Assembly: GCA_964560875.1 (NCBI GenBank)
Contig: CAZLMW010000188.1
Span: forward strand, 1 to 10,969
From: CAZLMW01 sp964560875
Lineage (GTDB): Bacteria; Myxococcota_A; UBA9042
Length of the DNA stretch: 10,969 nt
Direction: 5' to 3'
How positions within the stretch are numbered: the first letter of the stretch is position 1; each line of letters opens with the position of its first letter. Shown piece after piece: positions 5,694 through 10,969 of the stretch. Both the position numbers and the translations under genes were made by a program. The notes under the pieces are model-generated. The model searched no databases. It was not told where the DNA came from and was given only the letters and a program-made list of their open reading frames with translations.

Positions 5694-8600
5694 ATGAACA
5701 ACGAATTCTCTCTCGCGCGTCCCGTGGCTGGCGTGCTCGTGTCCATCTTGGCGGGTTTCGGTCTCGCTGGCTGCGTGGGTGGCAGCGGCGGTGGCGGTGG
5801 TGGCTTCGTCGCGCAACCGGTGCAGACCTACGACGTGAGCGACGGATCAAGCAGCGGCGCGGTCGATGTAAACGGCACCTCGGACGGGGCAAGCTCGGGC
5901 GGGGCAAGCTCGGGCGGGGCAAGCTCCGGCGGCGCGAGCTCGGGTGCAAGCAGCGGCGGCGCGGACGGCGGCTCATCGACATCGGGTTCGAGCGGGTCAT
6001 CTGGCGGGTCGTCGGGGAGCGTGGACGCCGGTGGTCCGATCGATGCTGGCCCCTGCGATCCCCCGACCTGTTGCGTGAACGCGGCGCAGTGTCATGACGG
6101 CAACCCCTGCACCGACGACAGCTGCACCGGCGGCAAGTGCAAGAACACCGCGATCGCTGGATGCGCCGGGTCCAAGGCCCCGTGTTCGGCCGTCACCGGG
6201 TGCGCGACCGGCGTGTGCGATCCGGCTTCGAACGCGTGCGTGGCCTGCCTGGAATCCAAGCACTGCGGGGCCGGCAAGCTCTGCCGTCTCGGAGTCTGCA
6301 AAGCCGCGACCGCCTGCGATTCGGACGTCAAGTGCAAGGCGACCAAGCAGGTGTGTGCCAAGTCCGAGGGCGTGTGCGTCGACTGCATCAGCGACGCCGA
6401 TTGCGGCGACAAGAAGCGATGTGTGGCGCACGGTTGCCTGCCGAAAGTCGCGTGCCAGAGCTCCAAGCAGTGCGCCAAGGTCTGCGACACCAAGGCCGGC
6501 GTGTGCGTCGATTGCACCAGCCACGCCGATTGTGGCGGCGGCAAGATGTGCGACGGGCAGACCGGTACCTGCGTCGCCGCTTTGTGCAAGGCGAGCGCGT
6601 GCGGCAAGGGCGAGCACTTCGCCTGCAAGCCCGACGGCAGCGGCTACAACAAGGCGGTGCCGTGCGTCGACAACAAGCTCTGCACCGACGACAGCTGCAA
6701 CAGCAAAAGCGGGTGTGTCTACGCGCCCAACACCGCCGGCTGCGACGACAACGACAAGTGCACGACGTCGGACAAGTGCAGTGGCGGCAGCTGCAAACCC
6801 GGCGGCAAGCTCAACTGCGACGACAACAACACCTGCACATCCGACAGCTGCTCGCCCGCTTCCGGCTGCAAACACGCCAACCTGACCAGCGCTTGCAACG
6901 ATGGCGACAAGTGCACGCTCGAGGACACGTGCAGCGGCGGCAAGTGCGTCGGCGGCGCGGCCAAGGAATGTGGCGATGGCAACGTCTGCACCGACGACCA
7001 GTGCGACAAGAATTCGGGCGCGTGCAAGTACCCGCACAACACCGCCGCCTGTGACGATGGCGACGGCTGCACGAGCGGCGACAAGTGCAGCGCGGGCGCC
7101 TGCAAATCCGGCGGCGCCAAGGACTGCGACGACGGCAACAAGTGCACGACCGACACCTGCGACGCCAAGACTGGCAAGTGCGAATCCAAGACCAAACCTG
7201 ACACCTGCGACGACGGCAATCCGTGCACAACAGATGGCTGTCAGCCCAAGATCGGCTGCGCGCACCCCAACGCGCCCGACGGAACCGGCTGCGGGGCCGG
7301 GACATGCGGCGGCGGCTTATGCATCGCGGCGGCGCCCGCCCTCGGAACCGGCTTCACCTGCGCGATCAAGAGCGGCGGCGTGCGCTGCTGGGGGCGCGGA
7401 TCCAACTACCAGCTCGGCAACGGCAAGGGTGTGACGTACGGCGTCTTCGATGTGCCCGGCGTCAAGGAAACCGTGCAGCTGGTGGCCGGACGCCAACATG
7501 TCTGCGCGCGCGACAAGAACGGCAGCGTCCTGTGCTGGGGCAGCGACAGCTACGGGTCGACGGGCACCGGCAAGTACTCGGTCTCGGTTCCCACTGCTCC
7601 CAAGGGCCTCGGCAAGATGCTCGGAATCTCGGCGCGCGAGGTGAACACGTGCACCTGGGACGCCGCCGGCACCGCATGGTGTTTCGGCCGCGGCAGCTAC
7701 GGGCAGATCGGCAACGGCACAAAGCTGTCGAGCAACAAGACGCCCACCAAGGTCTCGCTCACCGACAAAGTGCAGCAGGTCGCCGTCGGTTACCGGCACG
7801 CGTGCGCCGTGGTGGCGGGCGGCAAGGTCTTTTGCTGGGGCTACAACTACTACAACGGCGTCGACGGCGTTTCGGGCAGCAGCGTGCTCAAGCCGGTCGA
7901 GGTCAAGGGCGTCAGCGACGTGGTCCAGGTCGGCGCCGGCTACTATCACAGCTGCGCGCTCAAGAAGGATGGCACCGTCTGGTGCTGGGGCTACAACTCG
8001 AGCTACCAGGTCGCGGGCAAGTACGTGTCGGGCAGCAAGGTTAAATCGCCGCTGCAGGTCGTGGGCGTGAGCAACGTCAAGCGCATCGTGGTCGGCCACA
8101 ACACCAACTGCGCGATGCTCATGGACGGCAAAGTCGTGTGCTGGGGCAGCAACTCCTCGGGCGTGGCGGCGACCGGCACCGGGTCCAGCTCGTCGACCAA
8201 GCCGACCGAGATTCCGGCGCTCAAGGGCACGACGGCGATGACGATCGATACCCAGCATGGCTGCGCGTTTCTCGGGGCGAAGCTGAAATGCTGGGGCCAC
8301 AACGGCGAAGGCCAGCTGGGCTTGGGCCAAAAGGTCGGCATCAACAAGGTCACCGAAGTTGGCGCGGTTCAGTCTGTGAGCCTCGGCGAGAGCCACGCGT
8401 GCGCGGTCGACTCAGCCGGCGCCGGATGGTGTTGGGGGCAGGGCACCAGCGGTCAGGTCGGCAACGGCAAGAGCGTCAACCAGACCACGCCGCAGAAGGT
8501 CGCCACCGTCGCCAAGTTCAAGTCCATCAACGCCGGTTACCAGGCGAGCTACGGGATCGATGACAAGGGTCAAGGCTGGGCGTGGGGCCGCGGCAGCTAC

Positions 8601-9422
8601 GGGGCGTTGGGCAACGGCAAGTCATGGTCGAGCCAGAACAAGCCGGGGCCGATCAAGAACCTCGCGGGCGTGACCAAGGTCGTCGGCGGCCGGGAATTTG
8701 CCTGCGCATTGGTCGGCACCAAGCCGAGCTGCTGGGGCCGCAACAGCTACGGGCAGATCGGCGACGGCAGCAAGACCACACGGACATCGCCAACCGCGGT
8801 CACGGCGGTCACGTCGGCCATCGACATCGCGGTCGGCAACTACCACACCTGCACCGTCGCCTCTGACGGCAAGGCGTGGTGCTGGGGATACAACTATCGC
8901 GGCCAGCTCGGCGACGGCACGACGACCCACTCGCTCAAGGCCGTGCAGGTCAAGACGCTGACCGACGTCGCGTCCATCAGCGCTGAAGACGACAACACGT
9001 GCGCGTTGCTGAAGTCCGGCAAGCTGTACTGCTGGGGTTCCAATTCGTCGCGCAAGCTCAACCCCAAGGCCAGCTCGAGCTCGTCGCCGCTCAAGGAGCC
9101 GTTCGAGATGGTCGGTTTCGGCACGCCCGTTGACGCCAGCGTGGCTCGCTACCATGTGTGCGTCGTCGCCAAGGACGGCTCGTTGTCGTGCCAGGGCTCC
9201 AACAGCTACGGCGCGTTGATGACCGGCCCGCCGCCATGGAGTCACGGCAACAAACCGCTGAAGTCGCCCCTGACCAACGTCGTAGCTGTCCAAGCCGGGC
9301 CGTACTTCAGCTGCGCGATCAAGAGCGACAAGTCGTTGTCGTGCGCGGGCCGGGATTCAAGCGGCCAGCTGGGAACAGGCATGGCGTGGCGTCTCAACCC
9401 GACCACGTCAACCGTCTATTGA
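5694..9422 (+). CDS. Outer-membrane lipoprotein with CTDC-type Cys-rich repeats and 14 RCC1 repeats
   Basis: A 1242-aa predicted surface or periplasmic lipoprotein. Residues 1-27 are a lipoprotein signal peptide with lipobox LAGC (lipidated Cys27); the next residues are V-G-G, with no Asp at +2, so outer-membrane sorting is likely. A Gly/Ser linker follows to about 120. About residues 121-545 are Cys-rich: first repeats of the CVDCxxxADCG type, then nine of the C-D-G-N-x-C-T-x-D-x-C type seen in Dictyostelium CTDC repeats and common in myxobacterial surface proteins. From about 551 to the end there are 14 RCC1 repeats (HxCAxxxDGxVxCWGxNxxGQLGDG), enough for two seven-bladed beta-propellers. 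Each RCC1 repeat has a Cys pair except the ninth (residues 948-998), where both are replaced (Tyr953, Ala963). No catalytic motif is visible; a binding or adhesion role is inference. The ATG at 5694 places the signal peptide correctly. Confidence 0.93.
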   Translation: MNNEFSLARPVAGVLVSILAGFGLAGCVGGSGGGGGGFVAQPVQTYDVSDGSSSGAVDVNGTSDGASSGGASSGGASSGGASSGASSGGADGGSSTSGSSGSSGGSSGSVDAGGPIDAGPCDPPTCCVNAAQCHDGNPCTDDSCTGGKCKNTAIAGCAGSKAPCSAVTGCATGVCDPASNACVACLESKHCGAGKLCRLGVCKAATACDSDVKCKATKQVCAKSEGVCVDCISDADCGDKKRCVAHGCLPKVACQSSKQCAKVCDTKAGVCVDCTSHADCGGGKMCDGQTGTCVAALCKASACGKGEHFACKPDGSGYNKAVPCVDNKLCTDDSCNSKSGCVYAPNTAGCDDNDKCTTSDKCSGGSCKPGGKLNCDDNNTCTSDSCSPASGCKHANLTSACNDGDKCTLEDTCSGGKCVGGAAKECGDGNVCTDDQCDKNSGACKYPHNTAACDDGDGCTSGDKCSAGACKSGGAKDCDDGNKCTTDTCDAKTGKCESKTKPDTCDDGNPCTTDGCQPKIGCAHPNAPDGTGCGAGTCGGGLCIAAAPALGTGFTCAIKSGGVRCWGRGSNYQLGNGKGVTYGVFDVPGVKETVQLVAGRQHVCARDKNGSVLCWGSDSYGSTGTGKYSVSVPTAPKGLGKMLGISAREVNTCTWDAAGTAWCFGRGSYGQIGNGTKLSSNKTPTKVSLTDKVQQVAVGYRHACAVVAGGKVFCWGYNYYNGVDGVSGSSVLKPVEVKGVSDVVQVGAGYYHSCALKKDGTVWCWGYNSSYQVAGKYVSGSKVKSPLQVVGVSNVKRIVVGHNTNCAMLMDGKVVCWGSNSSGVAATGTGSSSSTKPTEIPALKGTTAMTIDTQHGCAFLGAKLKCWGHNGEGQLGLGQKVGINKVTEVGAVQSVSLGESHACAVDSAGAGWCWGQGTSGQVGNGKSVNQTTPQKVATVAKFKSINAGYQASYGIDDKGQGWAWGRGSYGALGNGKSWSSQNKPGPIKNLAGVTKVVGGREFACALVGTKPSCWGRNSYGQIGDGSKTTRTSPTAVTAVTSAIDIAVGNYHTCTVASDGKAWCWGYNYRGQLGDGTTTHSLKAVQVKTLTDVASISAEDDNTCALLKSGKLYCWGSNSSRKLNPKASSSSSPLKEPFEMVGFGTPVDASVARYHVCVVAKDGSLSCQGSNSYGALMTGPPPWSHGNKPLKSPLTNVVAVQAGPYFSCAIKSDKSLSCAGRDSSGQLGTGMAWRLNPTTSTVY
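5886..5945 (+). repeat. Four 15-bp tandem repeats in the lipoprotein linker
   Basis: The units ggggcaagctcgggc start at 5886 and 5901 (identical) and at 5916 (one change), with a diverged fourth at 5931. They code for repeated G-A-S-S-G. Since 15 is a multiple of three, copy-number change would lengthen or shorten the tether without breaking the frame. Confidence 0.85.
6055..7330 (+). repeat. Cys-rich repeat array within the lipoprotein
   Basis: This region encodes roughly residues 121-545. The first part has ADCG-type modules (CVDCISDADCG, CVDCTSHADCG and relatives). The second part has nine CTDC-like modules beginning C-x-D-(G/N)-(N/D)-x-C-T. From the second to the seventh they alternate between a form with Cys-x4-Cys then Cys-x5/6-Cys and a form with Cys-x5-Cys then Cys-x3-Cys. 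Many disulfides are expected after export. Confidence 0.8.
7344..9419 (+). repeat. Fourteen RCC1 repeats (two predicted seven-bladed propellers)
   Basis: The repeats are about 46-53 residues each, recognised by an (H/x)xCA core, a (D/x)G turn, CWG and a GQLG(N/D)G-like end. Counting CWG-type cores (CWG, CFG, AWG, CQG, CAG) gives 14. Repeats 1-7 resemble repeats 8-14 one for one in the residues after WG. RCC1 folds normally have seven blades. Confidence 0.85.
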
Positions 9423-9428
9423 GGCACT

Positions 9429-10969
9429 TCAGGTGGTGGGACTGACCTCGCGCGACGTCCACAGCCAGGCGGCGAGCACGGGTCCGGCAAAGTTCGCCAG
9501 GCCCATGATGTACCAGGCCCACGGCTGCCAAACAGCGGCGAGCACGGCGGCGGCGAAGAAGATCACGGCGGATGGCAGCAGCCGCTTGTCGACCGTCATC
9601 GCCATCGTCATGAACCACAGCCCGATGGTCTGCGTGTGCAGGATCACCACGTGCATCGGATCGGCGCCGACCAGCGCGCCGGTGCAGGCGTAGGCGACGT
9701 CGGCGACTCCCAGCCCGATGACGGCGTTCGAGATGCGCAGGTTCACGGCGGTTCGCTGCAACACCTCGCGTCCAAACCACCGTGTGCCGACCCCGAAAAC
9801 GACGAAGAGCACCGCCAGCACCAGGTTGTGGCCGTGGTCCCAGCGCAGCCATCCCGAATTGACGCCGACCGCGACACCCACGAGCCCGGCGCCATAGACC
9901 AGGGCGAGGATTCCGGCTGCGACCGCTCGTGTTCGCGCGCCGGTGGTGAGGTTCAGGCTCGCTTTGAGCTCCTTGAGTTGCGCCAATTCGCCCGCCTGGG
10001 CTGCCTTTTCGGCGACCAACTGTTCATAGGCGGCGACGAGGTCCGGATCGGGCATCTGGATCTCGAGCAGCAGCGACCGGGCCATCGCTGCACGCCTTTC
10101 GCGCAATTCGTAGCGGCAAGCGGCGGTCAGGGCACGGCGCAACCCTTCGTAGGGACCGTCCAACGTCGGCGCATCGCGGATCGCGACCTGGAAACCGAAC
10201 CGACATTCCGCGAGCAGTCCGGCGATCTCGGTGCGGCCCACCTCGTCGACGTCCGCTGACTCGCACAACGCCACCAGCTGCTCGAGTCGATCCTGAGCCT
10301 TCGCCGCCATTTCGAGCGCGTGGCGTTGCCGGACGAAGCGCTGCAAGGTCTCGCAGAATTCCGTCGCGTCCTTGTACCGGCGGGCAGGATCGCGGTCGGT
10401 GGCCTTGTTGGCGATCTCGGCGAGCTCTCTGGGCACTTGCGATGCGTATGCGAACGGTTTGACGCCGCGTGCGGAGCGGAGCATCTCCACCACCGTTTCG
10501 CCCTGGTTGCGCCGCTGACCGGTGATGACCTCGTGCAGGGTCGCGCCGAGCAGGAAGACGTCGCTGGCTCGACCGATATTTGCCGATGTCGCCGCCACCA
10601 TCTCGGGTGCCATGTACGGCGGTGTGCCGGCGATGACGTTGATATCGCGGACGTGTGGGATGCTCTTTTTGGCGTCGGGATCCACGCTGACAGCGAGCCC
10701 CCAATCGAGCACGTAGACCTCTCCGAAGGGGCCGAGCATCACGTTTTCTGGCTTCACGTCGCGGTGGATGATGCCGCGGCTGTGCGCGAACGCGAGGGCC
10801 TGGCTGACGGCGACGAGGATCTCGAGGTCGCGTCCCAGCGAATCGACGGCATGGCGGCCGATGAGGCGGTTCCAGCTGGTGCCCTCGATGCGCTTCATGA
10901 CCAGCAACGGCTCACCGTTGGCGTCGCGGCCGAGGGTGTGGACCGGCACCACGTTGGGGTGTTCCAGGG
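9429..10969 (-). CDS. Ser/Thr protein kinase with C-terminal membrane domain, 5' end outside window
   Basis: This is a Hanks-type (PknB-like) kinase that would phosphorylate Ser/Thr residues in the cytoplasm while anchored in the inner membrane. The window holds about 513 codons; the Gly-rich loop and the ATP-binding Lys lie beyond position 10969. Visible are LEHPNVVPVH, the catalytic loop HRDVKPEN (10743-10766), DWGLA in place of DFG, GTPPYMAPE, the SDVFLLGATLHEVITG helix and the closing DRDPARRYKDATEF. All catalytic-loop residues are kept, so activity is expected. A helical, charged linker follows (KAQDRLEQL to QLKELKASL), with possible TPR-like or coiled-coil character, then about six membrane helices beginning near TRAVAAGILALVYG and ending near PVLAAWLWTSREVSPTT. 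DWG is common in kinases of Myxococcota and Planctomycetes. The stop lies six bases from the stop of the convergent lipoprotein gene. The C-terminal membrane domain could sense a signal, but no known sensor fold is recognised. Confidence 0.93.
   Translation of the reverse strand, partial: LEHPNVVPVHTLGRDANGEPLLVMKRIEGTSWNRLIGRHAVDSLGRDLEILVAVSQALAFAHSRGIIHRDVKPENVMLGPFGEVYVLDWGLAVSVDPDAKKSIPHVRDINVIAGTPPYMAPEMVAATSANIGRASDVFLLGATLHEVITGQRRNQGETVVEMLRSARGVKPFAYASQVPRELAEIANKATDRDPARRYKDATEFCETLQRFVRQRHALEMAAKAQDRLEQLVALCESADVDEVGRTEIAGLLAECRFGFQVAIRDAPTLDGPYEGLRRALTAACRYELRERRAAMARSLLLEIQMPDPDLVAAYEQLVAEKAAQAGELAQLKELKASLNLTTGARTRAVAAGILALVYGAGLVGVAVGVNSGWLRWDHGHNLVLAVLFVVFGVGTRWFGREVLQRTAVNLRISNAVIGLGVADVAYACTGALVGADPMHVVILHTQTIGLWFMTMAMTVDKRLLPSAVIFFAAAVLAAVWQPWAWYIMGLANFAGPVLAAWLWTSREVSPTT

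Noticed and set aside
6055..7330. CRISPR array or other spaced DNA repeats
   Set aside because: The periodicity is that of coding Cys-rich modules in one continuous frame; the DNA copies are not identical and there are no unique spacers.
5997..8396. Long minus-strand frames opposite the lipoprotein (5997-7265 and 7317-8396)
   Set aside because: They mirror the repeated Cys/Gly/Asp codons of the lipoprotein as Ala/Val/Arg-rich protein; no signal, motif or ribosome site supports them.

Overview
This GC-rich window most likely comes from a Myxococcota-like (former deltaproteobacterial) chromosome. The evidence is the GC-rich codon use, a lipoprotein that combines Cys-rich CTDC-type repeats with RCC1 repeats, and a Ser/Thr kinase with a DWG motif and a C-terminal membrane domain. 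Taxonomy is inferred from gene style only. A run of exactly 100 Ns flanked by identical 55-bp ends suggests a short-read or metagenomic scaffold.

Layout. (1) Positions 1-1895, minus strand: almost all of uvrC, the incision subunit of nucleotide-excision repair; its last few codons lie outside the window. (2) Positions 1953-4288, minus: a membrane-anchored periplasmic chaperone of the PpiD/SurA type, 57 bp upstream of uvrC and probably co-transcribed with it. Its Pro/Ala-rich tail is broken by the gap. Collapsing the two 55-bp ends restores one frame and the natural stop at 1953, giving 726 aa. (3) Positions 4289-4512: a regulatory stretch with a candidate sigma70-like promoter and three degenerate 18-bp tandem repeats. 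(4) Positions 4513-4785, minus: a small membrane protein of unknown function, divergent from (5) positions 4829-5581, plus: a family 2 glycosyltransferase of the dolichyl-phosphate-mannose-synthase type. (6) Positions 5694-9422, plus: a 1242-aa predicted outer-membrane lipoprotein with a Gly/Ser linker, Cys-rich repeats and 14 RCC1 repeats, probably two seven-bladed beta-propellers. (7) Positions 9429-10969, minus: a Ser/Thr protein kinase whose N-lobe lies outside the window, with a linker and about six C-terminal membrane helices. It converges on the lipoprotein gene with six bases between the stops.

The genes do not form one obvious pathway. The chaperone, lipoprotein and glycosyltransferase all concern the cell envelope, uvrC is housekeeping repair, and the kinase is a membrane-bound signalling protein. 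I see no mobile element, CRISPR array, RNA gene or defence system. The most distinctive item is the lipoprotein: its paired Cys pattern, the loss of both Cys in one blade, and the seven-repeat similarity between its two halves suggest a disulfide-stabilised double propeller that arose by duplication.
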